Positions 54,522 through 61,756 of a stretch of DNA of 64,000 nt are shown here, piece after piece; the first letter of the stretch is position 1; each line of letters opens with the position of its first letter. The notes beneath the pieces are model-generated. The model was not told the DNA's origin. It searched no databases and worked only from the letters and a program-made list of their open reading frames with translations. Origin of the DNA: Mycolicibacterium palauense. GTDB lineage: Bacteria; Actinomycetota; Actinomycetes; Mycobacteriales; Mycobacteriaceae. The translations under genes were made by a program, and so were the position numbers. The stretch covers positions 1 through 64,000 of the forward strand of contig NZ_NVQF01000019.1 of NCBI RefSeq assembly GCF_002592005.1, in the 5' to 3' direction.

Positions 54522-54537
54522 TGTGACCGCGGCCACA
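54522..54537. promoter_or_regulatory. CRP-like site upstream of the alcohol dehydrogenase gene
   Basis: TGTGACCGCGGCCACA fits TGTGA-N6-TCACA with one mismatch (C for T in the right half). It is 13 bp from the dehydrogenase start codon. Confidence 0.5.
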
Positions 54538-54544
54538 GCCGGAA

Positions 54545-54618
54545 AGAGTTGCAGGGGGTTGCAGCCCGCCGGGCCCGATGCGCGGCCACGCCCGCGGCGT
54601 GCAACCTCGTGCAACTCT
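54545..54618. promoter_or_regulatory. 19-bp inverted repeat with duplicated GTTGCA hexamers
   Basis: Left arm AGAGTTGCAGGGGGTTGCA (54545-54563) and right arm TGCAACCTCGTGCAACTCT (54600-54618) are inverted copies, differing only in a 4-bp spacer inside each arm. They are separated by 36 GC-rich bp. Each arm holds two GTTGCA hexamers 13 bp... start to start about one and a quarter turns apart. The layout suggests two bound dimers, probably of the GAF regulator encoded 2 kb away, controlling both divergent genes. Confidence 0.65.
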
Positions 54619-54639
54619 TGTGGCCGCCGGCCCGGCGGG

Positions 54640-54655
54640 TGTGCCCTGGGTCACA
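54640..54655. promoter_or_regulatory. CRP-like site overlapping the monooxygenase start
   Basis: TGTGCCCTGGGTCACA fits TGTGA-N6-TCACA with one mismatch and ends on the A of the start ATG at 54655. Binding here would block transcription initiation or early elongation. Confidence 0.5.
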
Positions 54656-56493
54656 TGACACAAACTCTGGAACCGCAGACCGGCACCCGCTCGCCGCAGG
54701 AACGCGTCGACACCTGGCTGGCCGGCTTCGAGACGGCGCTGGCCGCCCGCGACGTCGACGGCGTCACCGCCATGTTCGCCACCGACGGCTTCTGGCGTGA
54801 CCTGGTCGCGTTCACCTGGAACATCAAGACCGTCGAGGGACGCGACGAGATCGCCGGGATGCTGCGCGCGCGGCTGGCCGACACCGACGCCCGCGGTTTC
54901 CGGACCCGTGAGGAACCCACCGAGGACGGCGGCGTGGTCGCGGCGTTCATCGAGTTCGAGACGGCCGCCGGCCGCGGGGTGGGACACCTGCGCCTGCGGG
55001 CCGACGAGGACGGAACCGGCACCGACCTGGCCTGGACGCTGCTGACCACGCTGCAGGAACTCAAGGGCCACGAGGAACCCAAGGGGGCCACCCGGGTGCT
55101 GGGCGCGGTGCACGGCAGCGACCCCGACCCCCGCTCCTGGGCCGAGAAACGCGCCGAGGAGGAGGCGAACCTCGGGCGCACCGCGCAGCCCTACGCGCTG
55201 GTCGTCGGGGGCGGGCAGGGCGGCATCGCCCTGGGCGCGCGGCTGCGCCAGCTCGGGGTGCCCGCGATCGTCGTCGACCGCCACGAGCGCCCCGGCGACC
55301 AGTGGCGCAAGCGCTACAAGTCGCTGTGCCTGCACGACCCGGTCTGGTACGACCACCTGCCGTATCTGCCGTTCCCGGCGAACTGGCCGGTGTTCGCACC
55401 CAAGGACAAGATCGGCGACTGGCTGGAGTTCTACACCCGGGTGATGGAGGTGCCCTACTGGCCGAAGACCACCTGCGAGTCGGCCTCCTTCGACGAGGAG
55501 ACCAAGACCTGGACGGTGGTGGTGGACCGCGACGGCGAGCGGCTGACCCTGCACCCGACGCAGCTGGTGCTGGCCACCGGCATGTCGGGCAAGCCCAGTG
55601 TGCCGAGCCTGCCCGGCCAGGACGTCTTCGCCGGCGAGCAGCACCACTCCAGCGCGCACCCGGGCCCGGACGCCTACGTCGGCAAGAAGGTGGTGGTGAT
55701 CGGCTCCAACAACTCCGCCCACGACATCTGCAAGGCGCTCTACGAGAACGGCGTCGACGTGACGATGGTGCAGCGGTCCTCGACCCACATCGTCAAGTCC
55801 GACTCACTGATGGACATCGGCCTGGGCGACCTGTACTCGGAGCGGGCGCTGGCCGCCGGGACGACGACCGAGAAGGCCGACCTGACCTTCGCCTCGCTGC
55901 CCTACCGGATCATGCACGAGTTCCAGATCCCGCTGTATGACCGGATGCGCGAACGCGACAGGGACTTCTACGACCGGCTGACCGCCGCCGGCTTCGAACT
56001 GGACTGGGGCGACGACGGCTCCGGGCTGTTCATGAAGTACCTGCGGCGCGGCTCGGGCTACTACATCGACGTCGGCGCCAGCGACCTGGTGGCCGACGGC
56101 AAGATCAAGCTGGCGCACGGACAGGTCGACCATCTCACCGAGAACGCCGTGGTGCTCGCCGACGGCACCGAACTGCCCGCCGACGTGGTGGTCTATGCGA
56201 CCGGCTACGGCTCGATGAACGGCTGGGCCGCCGACCTGATCGGCCAGGACGTGGCCGACAAGGTCGGCAAGGTGTGGGGGCTGGGCTCGGACACCACCAA
56301 GGACCCCGGTCCCTGGGAGGGCGAGCAGCGCAACATGTGGAAGCCCACCCAGCAGGAGAACCTCTGGTTCCACGGCGGCAACCTGCACCAGTCGCGGCAC
56401 TACTCGCTGTACCTGGCGCTGCAGCTCAAGGCGCGCTACGAGGGCATCCCCACCCCGGTCTACGGGCTGCAGGAGGTCCATCACCTCAGCTAG
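54655..56493 (+). CDS. Flavin-containing monooxygenase with N-terminal SnoaL-like domain
   Basis: A 612-residue fusion. Residues about 10-130 resemble a SnoaL/NTF2-like domain (WLAGFETALAARDVDGVTAMFATDGFWRDLVAF). From about 175 an FAD/NAD(P)-dependent monooxygenase follows: FAD motif ALVVGGGQGGIALGARLRQLGV, then DQWRKRYKSLCLHDPVWYDHLPYLPFP. The NADPH motif is VVVIGSNNSAHDICKALYENG, and the C-terminal YATGYGSMNG is the conserved ATG motif. It probably oxygenates a ketone or related compound. It is divergent from the butanediol dehydrogenase gene, suggesting a joint catabolic pathway. Confidence 0.88.
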   Translation: MTQTLEPQTGTRSPQERVDTWLAGFETALAARDVDGVTAMFATDGFWRDLVAFTWNIKTVEGRDEIAGMLRARLADTDARGFRTREEPTEDGGVVAAFIEFETAAGRGVGHLRLRADEDGTGTDLAWTLLTTLQELKGHEEPKGATRVLGAVHGSDPDPRSWAEKRAEEEANLGRTAQPYALVVGGGQGGIALGARLRQLGVPAIVVDRHERPGDQWRKRYKSLCLHDPVWYDHLPYLPFPANWPVFAPKDKIGDWLEFYTRVMEVPYWPKTTCESASFDEETKTWTVVVDRDGERLTLHPTQLVLATGMSGKPSVPSLPGQDVFAGEQHHSSAHPGPDAYVGKKVVVIGSNNSAHDICKALYENGVDVTMVQRSSTHIVKSDSLMDIGLGDLYSERALAAGTTTEKADLTFASLPYRIMHEFQIPLYDRMRERDRDFYDRLTAAGFELDWGDDGSGLFMKYLRRGSGYYIDVGASDLVADGKIKLAHGQVDHLTENAVVLADGTELPADVVVYATGYGSMNGWAADLIGQDVADKVGKVWGLGSDTTKDPGPWEGEQRNMWKPTQQENLWFHGGNLHQSRHYSLYLALQLKARYEGIPTPVYGLQEVHHLS

Positions 56494-56560
56494 CGACTGC
56501 CCGTATGGCGCCCCGGACGTGAATCCCCCCGCACCGTCCGGGGCGCCCGCGGTCGTGCGG

Positions 56561-56566
56561 TATACA
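56561..56566 (+). promoter_or_regulatory. -10-like box of the glycosylase gene
   Basis: TATACA lies 6 nt before the GTG at 56573, supporting that start and a leaderless mRNA. It deviates from TANNNT in the last base. Confidence 0.35.
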
Positions 56567-56572
56567 GCGGGG

Positions 56573-57058
56573 GTGGGTCAGACTCTGCACGGGTTCGCGC
56601 CGCTGGTCGGCGAGTCGCCCCGGCTGCTGGTCCTGGGCAACATGCCCAGCGTGGCTTCGCTGGCCGCCCACCAGTACTACGGCAATCCCCGCAATGTGTT
56701 CTGGCGCATCATGGGTGAGCTCTACGGCTTCGACGCCGCGGCCGACTACCGGGCCCGCGTGGCGGCGCTGACCGCCCGCCGGGTCGCGGTGTGGGATGTG
56801 CTCGCCTCGTGCCGGCGGGCGGGCAGCCTGGACTCGGCCGTGGAACGCGACTCCATGGTGGCCAACGACTTCGCGGCGTTCTTCGCCGCCCATCCCGGGA
56901 TCGACCGGATCTACTTCAACGGCGCGGCCGCCGAGACCAACTACCGGCGGTTGGTGGGCGCCGCGCCGCGGCCTTCACGCCGGCTGCCGTCGACCAGCCC
57001 CGCACACACCCTGGCGTATGCGGACAAACTCGCGGCCTGGCGCGTCGTCCTCACCTGA
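56573..57058 (+). CDS. DNA-deoxyinosine (hypoxanthine) glycosylase, UDG superfamily
   Basis: A 161-residue uracil-DNA-glycosylase-superfamily enzyme of the HDG/deoxyinosine glycosylase type, which excises hypoxanthine or related bases. The motif-1 region is LLVLGNMPSVASLAAHQYYGNPRNVFWRIM, and the second motif near the C-terminus is RRLPSTSPAHTLAYADKLAAWR (S-T-S-P-A-H). The middle has VAVWDVLASCRRAGSLDSAV and IYFNGAAAETNY. The GTG at 56573 (VGQTLHGFAPL) is chosen over 56519 because family members start with this strand. Its end overlaps the convergent Rieske gene by 8 bp. Confidence 0.85.
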   Translation: MGQTLHGFAPLVGESPRLLVLGNMPSVASLAAHQYYGNPRNVFWRIMGELYGFDAAADYRARVAALTARRVAVWDVLASCRRAGSLDSAVERDSMVANDFAAFFAAHPGIDRIYFNGAAAETNYRRLVGAAPRPSRRLPSTSPAHTLAYADKLAAWRVVLT

Positions 57059-57473
57059 CGACCAGCATCTCACCGTCGACGGTGACGGTCCGCGCCGGCA
57101 GGGGCTCGGTGGCCGGCCCCTGCTCCACGGCCCCGCTGGCGGCGTTGAACCTGCTGCCGTGGCACGGGCACTCGATCACACCGTCCCGCACACCCGAGAG
57201 CAGACATCCCTGATGGGTACACAGCGCACTGAACGCGTGGAACTCCGCGGGCCGCGGCTGGGTGACCACGACCCAGGCGCCCTGCACGACGAGCCCGCCG
57301 CCGACCGGGACCTTGGCCGCCCGGACCTGGACCGGTACGGGGGGCTGGGACTCCTTCGCGGACGGCTGCGAGGACCGGCCGCCGCAGGCCGCGACCGCGG
57401 CGGCCGCTCCGATGGCTCCGGCACCCAGCAGCGCCTCGCGCCGGCTCGCCGGCAGTTCGCGTCTGTGTGTCAC
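57051..57473 (-). CDS. Rieske [2Fe-2S] protein, Tat-exported lipoprotein-like
   Basis: A 140-residue protein with a twin-arginine signal (ASRREALLGAGAIGAAAAVAAC) ending in a possible lipobox VAAC near residue 28. The Rieske cluster ligands are LCTHQGCLL and CPCHGSRFN (Cys-His pairs). The short single-domain form is common in actinobacteria as a small secreted electron-transfer protein. The true start is the GTG at 57473; the longer open frame is not coding. It follows a four-span membrane protein gene by only 11 bp on the same strand, suggesting the two work together. Confidence 0.88.
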   Translation of the reverse strand: MTHRRELPASRREALLGAGAIGAAAAVAACGGRSSQPSAKESQPPVPVQVRAAKVPVGGGLVVQGAWVVVTQPRPAEFHAFSALCTHQGCLLSGVRDGVIECPCHGSRFNAASGAVEQGPATEPLPARTVTVDGEMLVVR

Positions 57474-57484
57474 GGGCGCCGATC

Positions 57485-57997
57485 CTACGGTCGGACCGCC
57501 GAGTCGGCGCGCCGCAGCGGGGCGGCAGCGTCGCCGCCGCGCCTCCGCGAGGCCAGGTACAGCAGCCACATCACGATCGGCAAACCGATGTCGCTCCACA
57601 ACGGCACGCCGATGTTGTAGGGGCTGGTGTTGCCCTGAGCGGCCCAGAAGTAGATGTGGCCGGCCGCGTCGCCGATGTACTGAACCGTGAGCATGACGAT
57701 GGTGGCCAGCCAGAAGTGCCCCCGGTACCAGTAGCCCATGATGCCCAGCACCCCGACGCCCAGGTCCCCCATCGCGTTCTCCCACTGGAACCCGCCGTCG
57801 CCCCGGGTGTAGCCGATGAGTTCGGCGGTCTGCGCCCCGTCGAAGATGTGATAGAGCGCACCCACGATCGAGCCGACACCGACCACCACGACCATCCACC
57901 ACACCAGGTGCGCGTCGACCGCCGGGCGGTCCCGGGAACGATGGGCCTGCACGAAGCCACCGATCAGCGCGACGAGCACCGCGATCAGGACGTTCAT
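57485..57997 (-). CDS. Multi-spanning membrane protein (DUF6790-like?)
   Basis: A 170-residue membrane protein with about four spans (about 1-18, 32-52, 78-95 and 98-115, plus a fifth hydrophobic stretch near 135-150). The loop GALYHIFDGAQTAELIGYTRGDGGFQWENAMGDLGVGVLG resembles the H-x-x-x-x-x-x-x-x-E-x-I-G block of small membrane proteins I tentatively associate with DUF6790. Function unknown. It is encoded just upstream of the Rieske protein gene, so a joint electron-transfer role is possible. Confidence 0.65.
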   Translation of the reverse strand: MNVLIAVLVALIGGFVQAHRSRDRPAVDAHLVWWMVVVVGVGSIVGALYHIFDGAQTAELIGYTRGDGGFQWENAMGDLGVGVLGIMGYWYRGHFWLATIVMLTVQYIGDAAGHIYFWAAQGNTSPYNIGVPLWSDIGLPIVMWLLYLASRRRGGDAAAPLRRADSAVRP

Positions 57998-58038
57998 CGG
58001 ATCTCAGCCTCCCTCCGCTGTTCGGGCCCGGGCGGACG

Positions 58039-59436
58039 TCAGGACACCGCCGGGCGCCGGTGCGCCCAGGGCCGGTCGGCCTCCATCTCGGCGGCCAGCG
58101 ACAGCAGGGTGGCCTCGTCGAACGGGCGCCCGACCAGCTGCACCGACAGCGGCAGGCCGGCACGGTCGAGACCCCACGGCACCACCGCGGCGGGCTGGCC
58201 GGTGGCGTTGAACGCGGCGAAGAACGGCACCCGCGCCGAGACCAGGGCCAACGTGGACACCGCCCCGAGCCGGCGGTAGGCGCCGATCTTCGACGGTCCG
58301 GTGGCGGCGCCGGGGGTGATCACCACGTCGACGTCGTCGAAGATCGCCTCGATGCGCGCGGCGATGGCGGTTTCGGCCGCGCGGATCCTGGCGATCCGGG
58401 AATCGGAGACCAACCGGCCGATCCGGGCGGCTCCGCGGGTGCGCGAGTCCAGCCGCTCCTGGTGCGGAAGCGTGCGCACCTCGTCGTAGATGCCGCGGAA
58501 CATGCGCGGCAGCACGTGGCCGTACGCCGTCGACGCCGGGTAGTCGATGTCCCGTTCGACGACGTCGTGCCCCAGCTCGCGCAGCAGCTGCCCGGCCTGA
58601 TACACCGCGGCGCGCTGCTCGGCGTCGCGGTGGGCGGTCAGCATCGGCAACACCTTGGTGCTCAACGCGATCCGCAGCCGGTTCGGCGGGCGGGAGGCGG
58701 CCTTGACGAAGCCTCCCTCGGGGCCGGGCATCGACTTGTCACAGGTGACGTCGAGGAACAGTGCGGCGTCCTCGACGGTGTGCGCCAGCGGCCCGTACAC
58801 CGACAGGCCGCACCAGGAGTCCTCGTGCGGCGCCATCGGCACCCGGTCCCGCTGCGGTTTGATACCGAAGAGCCCGCACCAGGTCGACGGGATGCGGATG
58901 GAGCCCGCGCCGTCGGAACCCAGCGCCATCGAGGCCAGACCGGCGGCCACCGCGGCGCCGCTGCCGCCGCTGCTGCCGCCCGGTGTCCGCGAGACGTCCC
59001 ACGGGTTGTGGGTGGCGCCGTAGGCCACGGTCTCGGTGAACGGCCACACCATCATCTCCGGGACCGCGGTCTTGCCCAGGATCACCGCCCCGGCCTCGCG
59101 CAGCAGCCGCACCACCTCCGAGTCCTTCGTCGGCGCCGGCCCGTGCGCGGTGCTGCCGTAGGTGGTGACCTCCCCGGCGACATCGACGTCGTCCTTGACC
59201 GCCACGGGAATCCCCAGCAGCGGCAGCCGCTCCCCGGCATCCAGGCGTTCCTGGGCGTCGGCGGCGGCGCGGCGGGCCGCGTCGGCGAACACCACACGGT
59301 AGGCGCGCAGCTCCGGATCGAGCCGGGCGATCCGCCCCAGATAGAGCTCGGTGAGCGCCGGCGCGCTGACCTTCCCGGCGCTCAGCAGCCTCGCCTGCTC
59401 GGCCGCACCGGCGAAGGCCAACTCGATGGAGTCCAT
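58039..59436 (-). CDS. amiB2: Amidase, amidase-signature family (AmiB2-like)
   Basis: A 465-residue amidase. The Lys-Ser-Ser catalytic triad motifs are present: PVAVKDDVDVAGEVT (Lys), TPGGSSGGSGAAVAAG (the cis-Ser) and GSDGAGSIRIPSTWCGLFG (the nucleophile Ser region). It hydrolyses amides to acids plus ammonia; substrates range from aliphatic to aromatic amides. Length and position next to the adenylyl cyclase/HIT genes fit Rv1263 (amiB2, 462 aa as I recall). The ATG at 59436 is preferred. Its end lies 41 bp from the membrane-protein start on the same strand. Confidence 0.9.
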   Translation of the reverse strand: MDSIELAFAGAAEQARLLSAGKVSAPALTELYLGRIARLDPELRAYRVVFADAARRAAADAQERLDAGERLPLLGIPVAVKDDVDVAGEVTTYGSTAHGPAPTKDSEVVRLLREAGAVILGKTAVPEMMVWPFTETVAYGATHNPWDVSRTPGGSSGGSGAAVAAGLASMALGSDGAGSIRIPSTWCGLFGIKPQRDRVPMAPHEDSWCGLSVYGPLAHTVEDAALFLDVTCDKSMPGPEGGFVKAASRPPNRLRIALSTKVLPMLTAHRDAEQRAAVYQAGQLLRELGHDVVERDIDYPASTAYGHVLPRMFRGIYDEVRTLPHQERLDSRTRGAARIGRLVSDSRIARIRAAETAIAARIEAIFDDVDVVITPGAATGPSKIGAYRRLGAVSTLALVSARVPFFAAFNATGQPAAVVPWGLDRAGLPLSVQLVGRPFDEATLLSLAAEMEADRPWAHRRPAVS

Positions 59437-59453
59437 CGCCGCAGCGTATCGCT

Positions 59454-60296
59454 TCAGCGCGGCCCGCCGGCGTGCCTCGCGGCGTACTCACCGGGCGCGC
59501 AGCCCAGCATCGACCGGAAGTCGTTGGTGAAATGCGCCTGGTCGTACCAGCCGAGGCGGGCCGCCAGGTCGGCGAGGTCGACGTCCAGCCGGGATTCCAG
59601 GTCCAGCGCGGCCTGCTGGAGCCGGTAGCGGCACAACACCCATTTCACCGGCACCCCGACGTAGCGGCGGAAGACTCGTTGCGTGGTGCGCGCGCTCCAC
59701 GGCGACAGGGCCAGGACCTGCTCGACCCGCTGCAGTTCGGCGTCGTCGCGGACGCGTTCCAGCAGCGCACACAGCGACCGGTAGACGCCATCGGGTTCGC
59801 CGGTGTCCGTGGCGATCGCGTCGTCCAGACCGGCGGCCGCACCGTCGCGGTCGTTCTCCACGAGCACCGGTCTGCCGAACAACTCGGCGTCGACGGGTAC
59901 CGAACGGCCGGTGTAGTGCGAGGCGTCGCGGCCGAACCGGGCCGCGAATCCGCCGGGCCGGAACCTGGCGCCCACCACCACGCCCCACTGCCCGATGGTC
60001 GTCCGGAACACCTTCTCGACCACGCCGTGGACGAGGGTGTTGGGCAGCGGATAGCCGTGGCGCGGCCCATCCGCGCCCCACTCGTGGGTGATGTGCATGA
60101 CCGGGAAGGTGATGACGGTGCTGTCGTGAGCGGGCCGGTCCCGCAGGTCCCAGCGCACCGACCAGAAATGCTCGACGTACACGGCCGCGGCGGCCGACGG
60201 CGCCCACCGGTCCAGCTCGAATGCGGACGCCGACGCGGCCCGGCCGACCACCCCCCGCTCGGGTTTCCCGGGTGGCGCGTTTTTCCAAGCCGACAC
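59454..60296 (-). CDS. AraC-family transcriptional regulator
   Basis: A 280-residue regulator with a DUF6597-like N-terminal domain (VYVEHFWSVRWDLRDRP, FRPGGFAARFGRDA) and a C-terminal AraC HTH (VEQVLALSPWSARTTQRVFRRYVGVPVKWVLCRYRLQQA, then LARLGWYDQAHFTNDFRSMLGCAPGEYAARH). The GTG at 60296 is preferred because TAGGCT (minus strand) lies 7 nt upstream, whereas the longer ATG at 60326 would overlap the start codon of the divergent VOC gene. It is encoded 17 bp upstream of the amidase gene on the same strand and may regulate it or the VOC gene. Confidence 0.85.
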   Translation of the reverse strand: MSAWKNAPPGKPERGVVGRAASASAFELDRWAPSAAAAVYVEHFWSVRWDLRDRPAHDSTVITFPVMHITHEWGADGPRHGYPLPNTLVHGVVEKVFRTTIGQWGVVVGARFRPGGFAARFGRDASHYTGRSVPVDAELFGRPVLVENDRDGAAAGLDDAIATDTGEPDGVYRSLCALLERVRDDAELQRVEQVLALSPWSARTTQRVFRRYVGVPVKWVLCRYRLQQAALDLESRLDVDLADLAARLGWYDQAHFTNDFRSMLGCAPGEYAARHAGGPR

Positions 60297-60303
60297 CCGG
60301 CCC

Positions 60304-60309
60304 AGCCTA
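60304..60309 (-). promoter_or_regulatory. Leaderless-type -10 box of the AraC gene
   Basis: TAGGCT on the minus strand (plus AGCCTA) is 7 nt before the GTG at 60296. It decides the shorter AraC start. Confidence 0.45.
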
Positions 60310-60324
60310 GAAAGCTCACCGGAC

Positions 60325-60792
60325 ATGAGCGATCTTCCGATTCCCGAGGGCTACACCAGCCTGACCCCGTTCCTCGTCATCGACGGCGCCGCGTCCGCGA
60401 TCGACTTCTACACCTCGGTGTTCCGCGCGCGCCTGGTGCAACGGATGGACGGCCCCGGCGACACGGTGGCCCACGCCGAACTCGACTTCGGCACCGGCCG
60501 CCTGCAACTGTCCGACCCGAACCCCCGCTACGGGCTAAAGGCACCGGTCCGCGGCGAGACCGTGACGCATTCGGTGGTGCTGTACTGCGCCGACGTCGAC
60601 GACGTGGTCGCCCGCGCCGAGGCCGCCGGGGCGACCATCCGCGAACCTCTCTCGACATTCGTGACCGGAGACCGGTTCGCCTCCGTCCTCGACCCGTTCG
60701 GACAGCGGTGGGTCGTGATGACCCGTGTCGAGGAGGTGTCGCCCGCCGAACGCGACCGGCAGCTCGCGGCCTGGGCCGACGACGCGCTGTGA
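60325..60792 (+). CDS. VOC-family protein, PhnB-like
   Basis: A 155-residue glyoxalase-fold protein. It opens with SLTPFLVIDGAASAIDFYTSVFRARLVQR, the PhnB/YciJ-type pattern with one VOC module; the second half holds SVVLYCADVDDVVARAEAAGATI and DPFGQRWVVMTRVEEVSPAE. Members bind small ligands or are involved in antibiotic or metabolite resistance; function is not clear. Divergent from the AraC gene with about 28 bp between start codons. Confidence 0.85.
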   Translation: MSDLPIPEGYTSLTPFLVIDGAASAIDFYTSVFRARLVQRMDGPGDTVAHAELDFGTGRLQLSDPNPRYGLKAPVRGETVTHSVVLYCADVDDVVARAEAAGATIREPLSTFVTGDRFASVLDPFGQRWVVMTRVEEVSPAERDRQLAAWADDAL

Positions 60793-60834
60793 GCGCCCCG
60801 CGCGACCGCGCACCGTCCCGTCGCCGCGATTGGC

Positions 60835-60840
60835 TACCGT
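60835..60840 (+). promoter_or_regulatory. Leaderless-type -10 box of the HIT gene
   Basis: TACCGT (TANNNT) is followed after 6 nt by the ATG at 60847. Confidence 0.5.
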
Positions 60841-60846
60841 GACCGG

Positions 60847-61272
60847 ATGTCTTGCGTTTTCTGCGCCATCGTCGCCGGGGACGCGCCGGCCATCCGCGTC
60901 CACGAGGACGACGACTACCTGGCGATTCTCGACATCCGCCCGTTCGTGCGCGGCCACACCCTGGTGGTGCCCAAGAAGCACACCGTGGACCTCACCGACA
61001 CCCCGGCGCAGACCCTGGCGGGCATGATGGCCCTGGGCCAGCGCGTCGCCGCGGCGGCCCGGCAATCCGAGTTGCACGCCGACGGCAACAACGTCGTCAT
61101 CAACGACGGCAGGGCCGCGTTCCAGAGCGTCTTCCACATCCACCTGCACGTGGTGCCCCGCAGCACCGGCGACAAGCTGTCCTTCGCCAAGGGGCTCGTG
61201 GTGCGCCGCGACCCGGACCGGGAACGGACGGGGCGCATCCTGCGGGACGCGCTGGCGCGCCTGCAGCCCTGA
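60847..61272 (+). CDS. HIT-family nucleotide hydrolase (Rv1262c-like)
   Basis: A 141-residue histidine-triad protein. It opens CVFCAIVAGDAPAI with the CxxC-type zinc site seen in many HIT proteins, followed by GHTLVVPKKHTVDLTDTP. The catalytic triad is VFHIHLHVVPR (H-x-H-x-H). Such enzymes hydrolyse AMP-lysine or related nucleotide substrates. The position next to amiB2 and the Ddn-like gene matches Rv1262c. Confidence 0.93.
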   Translation: MSCVFCAIVAGDAPAIRVHEDDDYLAILDIRPFVRGHTLVVPKKHTVDLTDTPAQTLAGMMALGQRVAAAARQSELHADGNNVVINDGRAAFQSVFHIHLHVVPRSTGDKLSFAKGLVVRRDPDRERTGRILRDALARLQP

Positions 61273-61308
61273 CACACCGGAGGGCACACTGGAGGGCACA
61301 CTGGAGGA
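61273..61308. repeat. 12-bp x 3 tandem repeat carrying GGAGG motifs
   Basis: Three units of CACACTGGAGGG (first CACACCGGAGGG, last ending in A) fill the gap between the HIT and Ddn-like genes. Each holds GGAGG; the last is only 2 nt from the ATG and the second 14 nt away, so neither is ideally spaced as a ribosome site. Confidence 0.85.
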
Positions 61309-61309
61309 C

Positions 61310-61756
61310 ATGGCCAAGCCCGCATGGGAGCGCTATCTGGGCGTCCCGCTGCTCCGTGTCCACGACAGGGTCTATCAGAAGACGGGCGGGCTGATCGGGC
61401 ACCGGTTCCCGGGTGTGCCGCCGAGCCTGCTGCTGCACACCGTCGGCGCCAAGACCGGCGTCAACCGCACCACGACGCTGACCTACGCCCGCGACGGCGG
61501 CAACTATCTGGTGGTGGCGTCCAAGGGTGGTGACCCCAGGGCGCCGGGCTGGTACTTCAACCTCAAGAAGCAGCCCGACATCGAGATCAACGTCGGCACC
61601 CGGCGGTTCCCGGTGACCGCCCACATCGTCGCCCCCGGCGACGCCGACTACTCCCGGCTGTGGGACATCGTCAACGCCAACAACCGGGACTGGTACCGGG
61701 GCTACCAGAAGCGCACGTCGCGCCCGATTCCGGTGATCGTGCTGACGCCGCGTTAG
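61310..61756 (+). CDS. Deazaflavin (F420)-dependent nitroreductase-family protein (Rv1261c/Ddn-like)
   Basis: A 148-residue Ddn-family protein, the split-barrel F420H2-binding group that includes Ddn (Rv3547) and Rv1261c. Family blocks visible are LLLHTVGAKTGVNRTTTLTYARDGGNYLVVASKGGDP, APGWYFNLKKQPDIEINVGTRRFPVTA, and WDIVNANNRDWYRGYQKRTSRPIPVIVLTP. These proteins reduce quinones or nitro compounds with F420H2. Its last 4 bp overlap the convergent LLM gene. Confidence 0.92.
   Translation: MAKPAWERYLGVPLLRVHDRVYQKTGGLIGHRFPGVPPSLLLHTVGAKTGVNRTTTLTYARDGGNYLVVASKGGDPRAPGWYFNLKKQPDIEINVGTRRFPVTAHIVAPGDADYSRLWDIVNANNRDWYRGYQKRTSRPIPVIVLTPR

Noticed and set aside
60297-60326. Longer AraC start at ATG 60326
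   Set aside because: It would overlap the ATG of the divergent VOC gene and leave no promoter. The TAGGCT box favours the GTG at 60296.
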